NCBI GenBank assembly: GCA_934371915.1
Contig: CAKROE010000037.1
Location: 1-21,260 of the forward strand
Source: an uncultured Blautia sp.
GTDB lineage: Bacteria > Bacillota > Clostridia > Lachnospirales > Lachnospiraceae
Direction: 5' to 3'
DNA: 21,260 nt
Below, piece by piece: positions 13,263 to 21,260 of the stretch (positions within the stretch are counted from its first letter, which is position 1; every line of letters begins with the position of its first letter). The translations under genes were made by a program, and so were the position numbers. The notes under the pieces are model-generated. The model had not been told where the DNA came from. It saw nothing but the letters and a program-made list of their open reading frames with translations, and did not search any database.

Positions 13263-14003
13263 TCAGTCAAAAAATTCAATTCCGATCAGCGTCAGTCCGT
13301 GTGCCGGCGCGGTCGGTCCGGATACAGAACGGTCACAGGCATCAAGGATCTTCTTCACACGTTCCGGTGGATACTGTCCGTTTCCAACCTGGATCAGTGT
13401 TCCGGCAATGATGCGAACCATATTGTAAAGGAATCCTTCTCCCTTTACACGGATCGTCACAATGTCACCGTCTCTCCACACATCAATTCCCGTAATGGTA
13501 CGGACTGTAGATTTTACCTGTGCACCGGTTCCGCAGAAACTTGCAAAATCATGTCGTCCGATCAGATAAGAGGTTGCTTCGCGCATCTTATCTACATCGA
13601 GTTTGTAATGATAAAAATAAGAATACAAACGCTCCGTCGGCACCGGAAATTTGCGGTTCAGAATCCGGTATTCATATGTTTTTTCGCTGTCGCAGTATCT
13701 CGGATGAAAATCCGGTTCCACTTCTTCAGATAGCTGAATACGGATATCTTCCGGCAGTCTCTGATTCAGTGCATAGGAAATCTTTTCTCCCGGAATGCGT
13801 GTATTCGTATCAAACACAGCTACATTTCCGAGGGCATGAACACCGGCGTCGGTACGGCTTGCACCCATGATCTCAATCTTCTCTCCAAGCAGATCAGTGA
13901 GTGCATCGTTAAGCACACCCTGAATCGTGATACCGTTTGGCTGAATCTGCCAGCCACTGTAATTCGTTCCGTCATAGGCAACAACAAGTCCAACTCTTTT
14001 CAT
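13263..14003 (-). CDS. truA: tRNA pseudouridine(38-40) synthase
   Basis: Converts U38-U40 of the tRNA anticodon arm to pseudouridine. The protein of 246 residues begins MKRVGLVVAYDGTNYSGWQ. The catalytic Asp52 lies in GASRTDAGVHALGN, and the RVKGEGFLYNMVRIIAGTL motif near residue 200 is typical. I place the start at 14003: GGAGG is 5 bases before it, whereas the ATG at 14015 overlaps that site and has no site of its own. It is the last gene of the operon, separated from ecfT by a terminator-like hairpin. Confidence 0.94.
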   Translation of the reverse strand: MKRVGLVVAYDGTNYSGWQIQPNGITIQGVLNDALTDLLGEKIEIMGASRTDAGVHALGNVAVFDTNTRIPGEKISYALNQRLPEDIRIQLSEEVEPDFHPRYCDSEKTYEYRILNRKFPVPTERLYSYFYHYKLDVDKMREATSYLIGRHDFASFCGTGAQVKSTVRTITGIDVWRDGDIVTIRVKGEGFLYNMVRIIAGTLIQVGNGQYPPERVKKILDACDRSVSGPTAPAHGLTLIGIEFFD

Positions 14004-14022
14004 CTTATCCTCCATCTATGGT

Positions 14023-14056
14023 AAAAATGGCTCTCGCCTTTTACAGCAAGAACCAT
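14023..14056 (-). terminator. Terminator-like hairpin between ecfT and truA
   Basis: On the minus strand ATGGTTCTTGC (14046-14056) pairs, with some G-U pairs, with GCGAGAGCCAT (14027-14037 region), followed by five T. It sits just ahead of truA and probably lowers truA expression relative to the ecf genes. Confidence 0.6.
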
Positions 14057-14061
14057 CCTTC

Positions 14062-14865
14062 TTATAACCCGGCCACGCGAAATCCGATCGCAATTGCAAG
14101 ATATGCAAACAGGATCAGGTATGCAATATGGTCGCGTTTCTTATATTTCAGCGGTTTCATCTGGGTACGGTCATCTCCCCCGTGATAACACCGCGCTTCC
14201 ATCGCCATTGCAAGATCGTTCGCACGGCGGAAAGCAGAAATAAACAGCGGCACCAGAAGCGGCACCATGTTTTTTACTTTCTGGATCAGATTTCCGTTTT
14301 CAAAATCTGCACCTCGCGCGATCTGTGCTTTCATGATCTTGTCCGTTTCTTCCAGAAGAATAGGAATAAAACGAAGTGCGATCGACATCATCATCGCGAT
14401 CTCATGTACCGGGACATGGATCTTATTCAGCGGACGAAGGCTTTTTTCCAGTCCGTCAGTCAGCTGATTCGGGGTAGTCGTCAGTGTCATAAGTGAAGAG
14501 CCGATTACCAGATAGATCAGTCGGATTGCCATGCGGACTGCCATGGAAATACCTTCTTTTGTGATCTTGAAGATTCCAAGCGTAACAATCGCCTCACCCG
14601 GTGTCAGAAGAATATTAAACACCATCGTGATCAGCAGGATCATAAAGATTGCTTTCAGTCCCTTGAAGATAAACTTCACCGGAACTGTGGAAATCAGGAT
14701 CATTCCTGCCAGAAATACGGTTGCTACCGCATATCCGACTACAGTGTGAAATAAAAATACCGATATAATAAAGATCAGTGTGCCGGCAAGTTTTGTTCGT
14801 GGATCCAGCTTATGGATCGGAGACTTTGCCGGATAATACTGTCCGATCGTAATATCTCTAATCAT
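14062..14865 (-). CDS. ecfT: ECF transporter transmembrane component EcfT
   Basis: Membrane scaffold of energy-coupling factor vitamin/cofactor importers; links the EcfA ATPases to exchangeable substrate-binding S proteins. The 267 residues begin GQYYPAKSPIHKLDPRTKL, the conserved N-terminal signature. The two coupling-helix motifs appear as AQIARGADF (about 181-189) and AMEARCYHGG (about 219-228); the second has Cys where Gly is usual. The start overlaps the end of ecfA2 by 8 bases, showing translational coupling. No S component is encoded in the window, consistent with a shared (group II) module serving S proteins encoded elsewhere. Confidence 0.94.
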   Translation of the reverse strand: MIRDITIGQYYPAKSPIHKLDPRTKLAGTLIFIISVFLFHTVVGYAVATVFLAGMILISTVPVKFIFKGLKAIFMILLITMVFNILLTPGEAIVTLGIFKITKEGISMAVRMAIRLIYLVIGSSLMTLTTTPNQLTDGLEKSLRPLNKIHVPVHEIAMMMSIALRFIPILLEETDKIMKAQIARGADFENGNLIQKVKNMVPLLVPLFISAFRRANDLAMAMEARCYHGGDDRTQMKPLKYKKRDHIAYLILFAYLAIAIGFRVAGL

Positions 14866-15745
14866 TCAGAACCCCTCCTTTCAGTAAAGGAGAGTTCATT
14901 TCCTTAAGCGCACGCAGGATGTCCGCTCTCGCTTCCTCAACAGTTGTGTCAGAAGGATCTACCGGAAGTCCTTTTTCTTTCAAAGCATGCATGATATAGG
15001 TGATCTGCGGTGCAGCAAGTCCCATCTCTTCCAGCTCTTTGTAATGCGCAAAAACCTTTTTCGGAGTATCGTCAAATGCGATCTTACCGTGATTTACCAC
15101 GATCAGACGCTCTACATATTTCGCAACGTCTTCCATGCTGTGTGAAACCAGAATGATCGTGATTCCACGGACTTTATGAAGTTCTGCGATCTGGTCAAGG
15201 ATCTCATCCCTTCCCTTCGGATCAAGTCCTGCGGTCGGCTCATCCAGAATCAGGATCTTCGGATTCATTGCGAGAACACCGGCGATCGCCACACGCTTTT
15301 TCTGTCCGCCGGACAGATCAAATGGAGACTTGCCGAAATTTTTTTCTTTGAAACCGACCTGAAGGAGTGCTTTTCTCGCTTCTTTCTCTGCTTCTTCTCT
15401 GCTTTTGCCCTGATTCATCGGTCCGTAGCAGACATCCGAAAGAACATCGCTCTCAAAAAGCTGATGTTCCGGATACTGGAAAACAAGTCCGACTTCACTT
15501 CGAAGTGCTCTTCTGTTGTAGTTTTCTGCCCAGACATCCTCACCATTGTATGATACTGTGCCGGAAGTCGGCCGGATCAGTGCATTCAGATGCTGGATCA
15601 GTGTAGATTTCCCGCTCCCTGTGTGTCCGATCACACCGATAAACTGTCCATCCGGAATGTTCAGATTAATGTCCTTCAGTGCATGGATCTCATAAGAAGT
15701 TCCAGGGCTGTATGTGTAAGTTACGTTTTTCAGTTCTATTGACAT
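14858..15745 (-). CDS. ecfA2: ECF transporter ATPase EcfA2
   Basis: One of two ABC ATPases that power the ECF importer. In 295 residues it has Walker A GHTGSGKST (40-48), the Q-loop QYPEHQLF, signature LSGGQKKR, Walker B ILILDEPTAGLDP and switch His in LVSHSMEDV. QYPEHQLF and GHTGSGKST are typical of EcfA2. It overlaps ecfA1 by 10 bases and has only a weak ribosome site, so it probably relies on translational coupling. The C-terminal extension (about 225-295) fits the EcfA dimer-interface domain. Confidence 0.94.
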   Translation of the reverse strand: MSIELKNVTYTYSPGTSYEIHALKDINLNIPDGQFIGVIGHTGSGKSTLIQHLNALIRPTSGTVSYNGEDVWAENYNRRALRSEVGLVFQYPEHQLFESDVLSDVCYGPMNQGKSREEAEKEARKALLQVGFKEKNFGKSPFDLSGGQKKRVAIAGVLAMNPKILILDEPTAGLDPKGRDEILDQIAELHKVRGITIILVSHSMEDVAKYVERLIVVNHGKIAFDDTPKKVFAHYKELEEMGLAAPQITYIMHALKEKGLPVDPSDTTVEEARADILRALKEMNSPLLKGGVLND

Positions 15746-16581
15746 AAGGCATTTACCAACTCTTCCGTAGTAAGGATTCCATCCGGAATGTCTACACCGG
15801 ACTGTTTCAGTTCATGTGCAAGCAGCGTTACCTGCGGCACATCCAGACGATATTTCTTCAGTGTCTCTACCTGTGAAAAGATCTCCTTCGGAGTTCCCTC
15901 CATCACGACATGACCGCCATCCATGACAACCACACGATCGGCATCGATCACTTCTTCCATGTAATGTGTGATCAGAACGACCGTCACATTTTCCTGACTG
16001 TTCAGCTGATGTACCGCTTCCAGTACTTCTTTTCGTCCGTTCGGATCCAGCATGGCAGTCGGTTCATCCAGAACGATACACTGCGGACGCATCGCCATGA
16101 CACCGGCGATTGCCACACGCTGTTTCTGTCCTCCGGAAAGTTTGTTCGGTGAATGGTGACGATATGCGGTCATTCCAGTCTTTGCAAGGCTTTCATCCAC
16201 ACGTTTCCAGATATCTCCGGTAGATATCCCCATATTTTCCGGTCCGAATCCCACATCTTCCTCAACTACGGTACCGATGATCTGGTTATCCGGATTCTGG
16301 AATACCATACCGGCTTTCTGCCGTACTTTCCAGAGTTCCGGCTCTTTCGACGTATCGATTCCATCAATCCAGATGGTTCCCTCTGTCGGGATCAATAACG
16401 CATTAATGTGTTTTGCAAAAGTAGATTTGCCGGATCCATTATGTCCAAGCACTGCAACAAATTCACCCGGCTGAATATCAAGATCAACACCGTCAACCGC
16501 TCTCTGCGTATCTTCTACATTTCCGTCTTCATCATATCTTAAATAGTCAAATGCAAGTTTTGCCGCTTTGATGATTCCCAT
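15736..16581 (-). CDS. ecfA1: ECF transporter ATPase EcfA1
   Basis: Partner ATPase of EcfA2, 281 residues. Walker A is GHNGSGKST (46-54), the Q-loop QNPDNQ begins at 95, the signature LSGGQ is at 148-152, and Walker B CIVLDEP has Asp172 and Glu173. Switch His lies in LITHYMEEV. QNPDNQ is the EcfA1 type. The start at 16581 (MGIIKAAKLAFDY) is chosen because AAAGGA lies 8 bases upstream; an earlier in-frame ATG at 16620 is inside ysxC. It follows ysxC after 13 bases. Confidence 0.94.
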   Translation of the reverse strand: MGIIKAAKLAFDYLRYDEDGNVEDTQRAVDGVDLDIQPGEFVAVLGHNGSGKSTFAKHINALLIPTEGTIWIDGIDTSKEPELWKVRQKAGMVFQNPDNQIIGTVVEEDVGFGPENMGISTGDIWKRVDESLAKTGMTAYRHHSPNKLSGGQKQRVAIAGVMAMRPQCIVLDEPTAMLDPNGRKEVLEAVHQLNSQENVTVVLITHYMEEVIDADRVVVMDGGHVVMEGTPKEIFSQVETLKKYRLDVPQVTLLAHELKQSGVDIPDGILTTEELVNALCQ

Positions 16582-16594
16582 CTTTTTAGTCCTT

Positions 16595-17200
16595 TCAGGC
16601 TTCCTCGGAAGGTTCGCCACCGGTCAGAGATTCGATCAGATCCCAGATTTCATCTCTTCCCTGCTTTGTCTCAGCAGAATACGGAATCACAGTTGTTCCT
16701 TTTCTTAACTGAAGGCCTTCTCTTATCGCCTTCAGATTCTTCTGAACCTGACTGCGTTTCAGTTTATCCAGTTTCGTTGCAATAATGATCGGCTCATAGC
16801 CATTATGAAGGATCCATTCATACATCTGTCTGTCATTTGCAGACGGATCATGACGGATATCGATCAGAAGAAAAACGGCTTTGAGATTGTGGGAAGTATG
16901 CAGATAATTCTCGATCATCTTTCCCCATTTTTCTTTTTCTGCCGGTGTCACACGGGCATATCCGTATCCCGGAAGATCGACCAGATCCAATTCATCATTG
17001 ATCTTGTAAAAATTGATCGTCTGTGTCTTGCCCGGCTGCGCACTGGTACGCGCCAGTGCCTTCCGGTTCATCAGACCATTGATCAGTGAAGATTTGCCGA
17101 CGTTGGATTTGCCGGCAAAAGCCACTTCCGGCAAACCGGTATCCGGAATTTTACTTGTGATTCCGCATACGATATCTAAAACTGCGCTTTTTATAACCAT
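16595..17200 (-). CDS. ysxC: Ribosome biogenesis GTPase YsxC/EngB
   Basis: Essential GTPase of late 50S subunit assembly. It has 201 residues with G1 GKSNVGKSS (30-38), the G2 region PGKTQTINFY, G3 DLPGYGYA (75-82), G4 TKLDKL and G5 SAETKQG. AGAGGA sits 5 bases before the ATG at 17200 (MVIKSAVLDI), where the usual EngB N-terminus begins; the frame stays open upstream but has no better start. It follows lon by 46 bases, the standard lon-ysxC pairing of Firmicutes. Confidence 0.95.
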   Translation of the reverse strand: MVIKSAVLDIVCGITSKIPDTGLPEVAFAGKSNVGKSSLINGLMNRKALARTSAQPGKTQTINFYKINDELDLVDLPGYGYARVTPAEKEKWGKMIENYLHTSHNLKAVFLLIDIRHDPSANDRQMYEWILHNGYEPIIIATKLDKLKRSQVQKNLKAIREGLQLRKGTTVIPYSAETKQGRDEIWDLIESLTGGEPSEEA

Positions 17201-17246
17201 AAAGTCCTCTTTCGATAACTGTTCAAGTCTCTGCAAGTTACTTCTG

Positions 17247-19562
17247 TCAATTCGCAAGTGCCTCATGGAGCACTTCATTCATATTTTCTACAAAGGAGAT
17301 TTTCAGTCCGTCAAGGATCTCATCGTCCATCTCCTGAATATCCGGTTTGTTCTGCTTCGGTACAAGTACCTGCCTGATCTTGGCGTATTTGGCTGCAAGA
17401 AGTTTTTCTTTCAGTCCGCCGATCGGAAGTACATGACCACGGAGTGTGATTTCACCGGTCATTGCCACATCTGCGCGCACTTCTCTTCCGATGATCGCAG
17501 AAAGCATCGCTGTCGCCATGGTAATACCCGCAGAAGGTCCGTCTTTCGGAACTGCACCTTCCGGAATATGTACGTGAATATCATTTTCCTGGAAAAACTC
17601 CGGCGAAATATCATAATCGGATGCTACAGAACGGATGTAAGAAATGCCTGCCTGAGCAGATTCTTTCATAACATCTCCGAGCTGTCCGGTAAGCACAAGT
17701 TCTCCCTTGCCCGGCATGACATTGACCTCAATCTGAAGTGTATCACCACCGACCTGTGTCCATGCAAGGCCTCTCGCAATTCCGACTTCGTCTTTCTTAT
17801 TTGCCATCAGATAACTGTATCTGGCCTTGCCGAGAAAATCTTCAAGATTTTTGCCTTTGACCGTGATCTTCTTCTGATCATTTTCCATGATCTCACGTGC
17901 CGCCTTACGGCAGATCTGACCGATCTTACGCTCCAATCCACGCACACCTGCCTCACGGGTGTAGAGTGTGATGATCTTGCGGAGTGCAGACGGCTGGATC
18001 GTCAGTGCTCCTTTCGGAATACCGTTTACTTCCAGCTGTTTCGGAATCAGATGCTCTTTCGCAATGTGTTCTTTTTCATTTTCAGTGTAACCGGAGATCT
18101 CGATGACTTCCATACGGTCAAGAAGCGGTCTCGGAATACTGTCCATATCATTTGCGGTCGCAATAAATAATACTTCGGAAAGATCCTGAGGAACCTCTAC
18201 ATAATGGTCATTGAAACGGTTGTTCTGCTCCGGATCGAGCACTTCGAGAAGTGCTGCCGAAGTATCACCTTTATAGTCACTGCTTGTCTTATCGATCTCA
18301 TCAAGAAGCATCAGCGGATTGCTGACACCTGCCTGTGAAAGTGCTTCCGTGATACGTCCCGGCATTGCACCTACATAAGTCTTTCTGTGGCCGCGGATCT
18401 CCGCCTCATCACGGACACCGCCGAGACAGATACGGACGTATTTTTTATTCAATGCCTCTGCTACAGACTTCGCGATGGAGGTCTTACCTGTTCCCGGAGG
18501 GCCTACAAGACAGAGGATCGGACTCTTGCCGCCACCTGTCAGCTTACGGACAGCAAGGAATTCCATAATGCGTTCCTTAACATCTTTGAGTCCGTAATGT
18601 CCCTCCTCGAGAATCTCCCAGGCTTTCTTCAGATCTGTGGAATCTTCGGACTTTTTGTCCCATGGGAGAGCAAGAAGTGTCTCGATATAAGTACTCAGCA
18701 CACTGCTTTCTGCCGCACTGCTGTTCATACTCTTAAACCGGTCAATTTCTTTGTTCAGTTTGTCTTTGACTTCCTGAGAAGCCTGAAGTTCGCTGACTTT
18801 TTTACGGTATTCTTCTGCGATATCACTGGTACTTTCCTCGCCCAGTTCTTCACGGATAATTTTAAGCTGCTCTCTCAGAATATACTCTCTCTGGTTCTTA
18901 TCCACACGGGATTTAAGCTTGCGCTGCAGATCGTGACCGACCTGGAACACTTCGATCTCATTTGTGAGAATTGCAGCAAGTACCTCATAGCGGTCTTCAA
19001 GGCTGACTGCCTCGAGGATTTTCTGTTTGTTCTGATAACTCAGCGGAACATTTACCGAGACCTGTGTGATCAGCTGATCGATATCCTCAATGTTCAGGAT
19101 TTTTGCTGCCAGCTCTTTGCTGATTTTTCCGCTTTCCATGCAATATCTCTGAAAAAGTTCCTGAATACTCCGAAACATTGCTTCGTTCAGAGATTTCGTA
19201 TATTTCGTACTGTCAGGCTCAAAAAGTGCCGTCTCTGCTTTCAGAAACGGCTCCTCCTGATCAAGACTTAGAAGTTCTGCACGTTCAATTCCTTCTACCA
19301 GCACTCTGAGCAGATCCTGCGGAAGTTTTACTACCTGCTTGATGTAGGCAACAGTTCCCACCTGATACAGATCTGATAACTTCGGAGATTCTATCTCAGG
19401 ATCCTTCTGTGTGACCAGAAAAATCTTCTGATCATGAAGCATTGCCGCCTCTATCGCTTTGATCGAACGTTCTCTGCTCACATCAAAGTGTACGATCATT
19501 TCCGGAAGGATCGTTGTGCCGCGCAGAGCGATTGCCGGAAGAATGCTGATTGGCTGTTTCAT
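17247..19562 (-). CDS. lon: ATP-dependent protease Lon
   Basis: Cytoplasmic AAA+ serine protease that degrades misfolded and regulatory proteins. Its 771 residues show the LonN substrate domain (1-205), the coiled middle region (about 210-290), and AAA+ with Walker A GPPGTGKT (354-361) and Walker B LLDEID (419-424). The protease domain has the catalytic dyad Ser677 (PKDGPSAG) and Lys720 (GGLKEKL). Length and motifs are those of LonA (LonB proteins have a membrane segment, absent here). It starts 18 bases after clpX, with AAGGG 11 bases before the ATG. Confidence 0.97.
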   Translation of the reverse strand: MKQPISILPAIALRGTTILPEMIVHFDVSRERSIKAIEAAMLHDQKIFLVTQKDPEIESPKLSDLYQVGTVAYIKQVVKLPQDLLRVLVEGIERAELLSLDQEEPFLKAETALFEPDSTKYTKSLNEAMFRSIQELFQRYCMESGKISKELAAKILNIEDIDQLITQVSVNVPLSYQNKQKILEAVSLEDRYEVLAAILTNEIEVFQVGHDLQRKLKSRVDKNQREYILREQLKIIREELGEESTSDIAEEYRKKVSELQASQEVKDKLNKEIDRFKSMNSSAAESSVLSTYIETLLALPWDKKSEDSTDLKKAWEILEEGHYGLKDVKERIMEFLAVRKLTGGGKSPILCLVGPPGTGKTSIAKSVAEALNKKYVRICLGGVRDEAEIRGHRKTYVGAMPGRITEALSQAGVSNPLMLLDEIDKTSSDYKGDTSAALLEVLDPEQNNRFNDHYVEVPQDLSEVLFIATANDMDSIPRPLLDRMEVIEISGYTENEKEHIAKEHLIPKQLEVNGIPKGALTIQPSALRKIITLYTREAGVRGLERKIGQICRKAAREIMENDQKKITVKGKNLEDFLGKARYSYLMANKKDEVGIARGLAWTQVGGDTLQIEVNVMPGKGELVLTGQLGDVMKESAQAGISYIRSVASDYDISPEFFQENDIHVHIPEGAVPKDGPSAGITMATAMLSAIIGREVRADVAMTGEITLRGHVLPIGGLKEKLLAAKYAKIRQVLVPKQNKPDIQEMDDEILDGLKISFVENMNEVLHEALAN

Positions 19563-19580
19563 CTATTTTCAATCCCTTCT

Positions 19581-20894
19581 TTAGGCCGTCTCCGGCTTTC
19601 CTGTCTTTCTGGAACGGGAATTTCTTCTTGTGGTATTTTGCTGCATGGCAGGCTGTTCCCCATGAACCACTTCCGGTTCTCCGGTCCCGTCTACTGCATC
19701 TTTTGTGATGATGCACTTACATATCGTATTGTCGGAAGGAGTACGGTACATCAGATCCATCAGAGATTTCTCCATGATGGAACGAAGTCCTCTGGCACCG
19801 GTCTTACGCTCCAGAGATTTTCTTGCTACTTCTTTGAGGGCATCTTCCTCAAATTCAAGCTCTACTCCATCCAGCTCGAATAATTTGTGATACTGTTTGG
19901 TCAGAGAGTTCTTAGGCTCTTTAAGGATACGGATCAGTGCTTCCTCATCCAGTCCATCTAAAGTAACTACGATCGGAACACGACCGATAAACTCCGGAAT
20001 CAGGCCATATTTGATAAAGTCTTCCGGCATAACGTCCTTCAGGACTTCTCCGATGTTTCTTTCTTCCTGTACAGAAACATCTGCACCGAATCCGATGGAC
20101 TTGGTGTCCTGACGTGCTTCAATCGTCTTTTCGATACCGTCAAATGCACCACCGCAGATAAACAGGATGTTGGTGGTATCAATCTGGATAAATTCCTGAT
20201 GCGGATGTTTACGTCCACCCTGCGGCGGAACGCTTGCAACTGTACCTTCAAGGATTTTCAGAAGTGCCTGCTGTACACCTTCACCGGATACATCTCTGGT
20301 GATAGATGCATTTTCGGATTTACGTGTGATCTTGTCGATCTCATCGATGTAGATGATACCGTACTGCGCACGTTCGATGTCATAATCTGCTGCCTGAATG
20401 ATCTTCAGAAGAATGTTCTCAACATCCTCGCCGACATAACCTGCTTCGGTAAGTGTGGTTGCATCTGCGATTGCAAAAGGTACATTCAGAAGTCTGGCAA
20501 GTGTCTGCGCAAGCAGTGTTTTACCGGAACCTGTCGGTCCGAGCATCAGAATGTTGCTTTTCTGTAACTCCACATCCAGATTTCTGGATGCTGTAATTCT
20601 CTTGTAATGATTATATACAGCCACAGACAGAGCTTTCTTTGCTTCGTCCTGTCCAATGACATAATCGTCCAGGATCTTATGGATCTCCTCAGGTTTTAAA
20701 AGGTTGATGTCTGAATCATAAACATCCTCCGTATCATACTGAGCCAGTTCCTCTTCCATAATTTCCGAGCAGATACCAATGCATTCGTCACAGATAAAAA
20801 CACCATCCGGTCCTGCGATCAGCTTGCGTACCTGATCCTCAGATTTGTGACAAAAAGAGCATCTGACTTTTCCTTCTCTCATTTTTTCTGCCAT
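19581..20894 (-). CDS. clpX: ClpX ATP-dependent unfoldase
   Basis: Hexameric AAA+ unfoldase that feeds substrates to ClpP. It has 437 residues with the N-terminal zinc domain (Cys12, Cys15, Cys35, Cys38), Walker A GPTGSGKT (119-126), pore loop GYVG (152-155) and Walker B IYIDEID. The IGF loop at 267-269 docks on ClpP. A basic, low-complexity tail ([18 protein letters not shown]) extends past the usual end. The start is uncertain: the ATG at 20894 ([15 protein letters not shown]) fits family N-termini, but AAAGGA is 14 bases upstream. A farther in-frame ATG at 20930 has less family support. Confidence 0.95.
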   Translation of the reverse strand: MAEKMREGKVRCSFCHKSEDQVRKLIAGPDGVFICDECIGICSEIMEEELAQYDTEDVYDSDINLLKPEEIHKILDDYVIGQDEAKKALSVAVYNHYKRITASRNLDVELQKSNILMLGPTGSGKTLLAQTLARLLNVPFAIADATTLTEAGYVGEDVENILLKIIQAADYDIERAQYGIIYIDEIDKITRKSENASITRDVSGEGVQQALLKILEGTVASVPPQGGRKHPHQEFIQIDTTNILFICGGAFDGIEKTIEARQDTKSIGFGADVSVQEERNIGEVLKDVMPEDFIKYGLIPEFIGRVPIVVTLDGLDEEALIRILKEPKNSLTKQYHKLFELDGVELEFEEDALKEVARKSLERKTGARGLRSIMEKSLMDLMYRTPSDNTICKCIITKDAVDGTGEPEVVHGEQPAMQQNTTRRNSRSRKTGKPETA

Positions 20895-20930
20895 AAATAG
20901 TTCTCGTTTCCTTTCAGTTTGATATGGCAC

Positions 20931-20959
20931 AAAAGGAACCCCCTGAAAAGAGGTTCCTT
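20931..20959 (-). terminator. Intrinsic terminator between clpP and clpX
   Basis: AAGGAACC (20952-20959 on the minus strand) pairs with GGTTCCTT (20933-20940), followed by TTG. It probably gives partial termination, so clpP exceeds clpX. The TTCCTTT half could alternatively pair with AAAGGAA, the clpX ribosome site. Confidence 0.65.
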
Positions 20960-20968
20960 CTGTCTGCT

Positions 20969-21260
20969 TTATTTATGCTCGACAACACCATCGATCAGTC
21001 CGTATGCCTTTGCTTCTTCAGCAGTCATATAATTATCGCGGTCTGTGTCTTTTTCCACTACTTCATAAGGCTGGCCAGTGTTCTCTGCCAGAATTTCATT
21101 CAATGTCCGTTTGGTCTGGGCAATGTGATCTGCTACGATCTGGATCTCAGTTGCCTGACCCTGGGCACCGCCTGACGGCTGATGAATCATGATGGTAGAG
21201 TGCGGCAGGGCAAATCTCTTTCCCTTGGTTCCGCCTGCCAGAAGAAAAGCACCCATGCTG
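20969..21260 (-). CDS. clpP: ClpP protease subunit, C-terminal part
   Basis: The last 97 residues of the tetradecameric Clp serine protease; the start lies beyond the right edge. All three catalytic residues are visible: the nucleophile Ser at the very edge ([10 protein letters not shown], codon 21257-21259), His in [11 protein letters not shown] and Asp in [10 protein letters not shown]. It ends 38 bases before the next hairpin and leads into clpX, the standard clpP-clpX order. Upstream control sites are not in the window. Confidence 0.96.
   Translation of the reverse strand, partial: SMGAFLLAGGTKGKRFALPHSTIMIHQPSGGAQGQATEIQIVADHIAQTKRTLNEILAENTGQPYEVVEKDTDRDNYMTAEEAKAYGLIDGVVEHK

Noticed and set aside
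14004..14015. Longer truA start (MEDKMKR...)
   Set aside because: The ATG at 14015 overlaps the GGAGG that serves the ATG at 14003, and no ribosome site precedes it.
17013..18170. A 385-codon plus-strand open frame
   Set aside because: It lies antisense to lon and the start of ysxC, is rich in Cys/His/Arg/Phe, and has no family motif or ribosome site; it is a shadow of the opposite strand.
18387..19271. A 294-codon plus-strand open frame
   Set aside because: Antisense to the N-terminal half of lon, which matches LonA throughout.

Overview
The window looks like chromosomal DNA from a low-to-mid GC anaerobic Firmicute, most likely a member of the Lachnospiraceae (class Clostridia). The grounds are the clpP-clpX-lon-ysxC order, strong GGAGG-type ribosome binding sites, a class I hybrid-cluster protein, a clostridial L25/Ctc protein and short intrinsic terminators. 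The family assignment is inference from gene content; no rRNA is present. I see no tRNA, rRNA, CRISPR array, transposase or prophage.

Left part (1-4800), mostly accessory. The start of an ECF sigma factor runs off the left edge. Next come a hicA-hicB toxin-antitoxin pair with a palindrome inside its promoter, a gene-free stretch with a degenerate array of about 53-bp tandem repeats, and ribosomal protein L25/Ctc. On the plus strand follow a MATE efflux pump and a small protein resembling the PBECR nuclease-like families. Right after it lie a possible small structured-RNA unit (promoter, inverted-repeat element, terminator) and a 244-bp near-perfect palindrome.

Middle part (4799-13157), transport and redox. 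A xanthine/uracil-type NCS2 permease sits behind a consensus promoter and an attenuator-like leader. Then come an MntE-like cation diffusion facilitator, a plus-strand NYN nuclease with an OST-HTH (LOTUS) domain, and a P2-type cation ATPase. The ATPase is preceded by a yybP-ykoY (Mn2+) riboswitch whose P1 strand is shared with a terminator. The facilitator has an N-D-D-D metal site typical of Mn2+ CDFs, so two Mn2+-export candidates lie close together. Hybrid-cluster protein (hcp) follows, with an 18-bp perfect palindrome centred at -41.5 from the predicted start of transcription, the classical position for a CRP/FNR-type activator.

Right part (13263-21260), a minus-strand housekeeping operon read right to left: clpP (partial), clpX, lon, ysxC, ecfA1, ecfA2, ecfT, truA. 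It joins ATP-dependent proteolysis, ribosome assembly GTPase, the shared energizing module of ECF vitamin transporters and tRNA pseudouridylation. Intrinsic terminators sit after clpP and between ecfT and truA, so expression is probably stepped along the operon.

Best candidates for something undescribed are the structured element at 4315-4508, the palindrome at 4528-4771, the 53-bp repeat array at 1249-1540 and the permease leader at 6293-6402.
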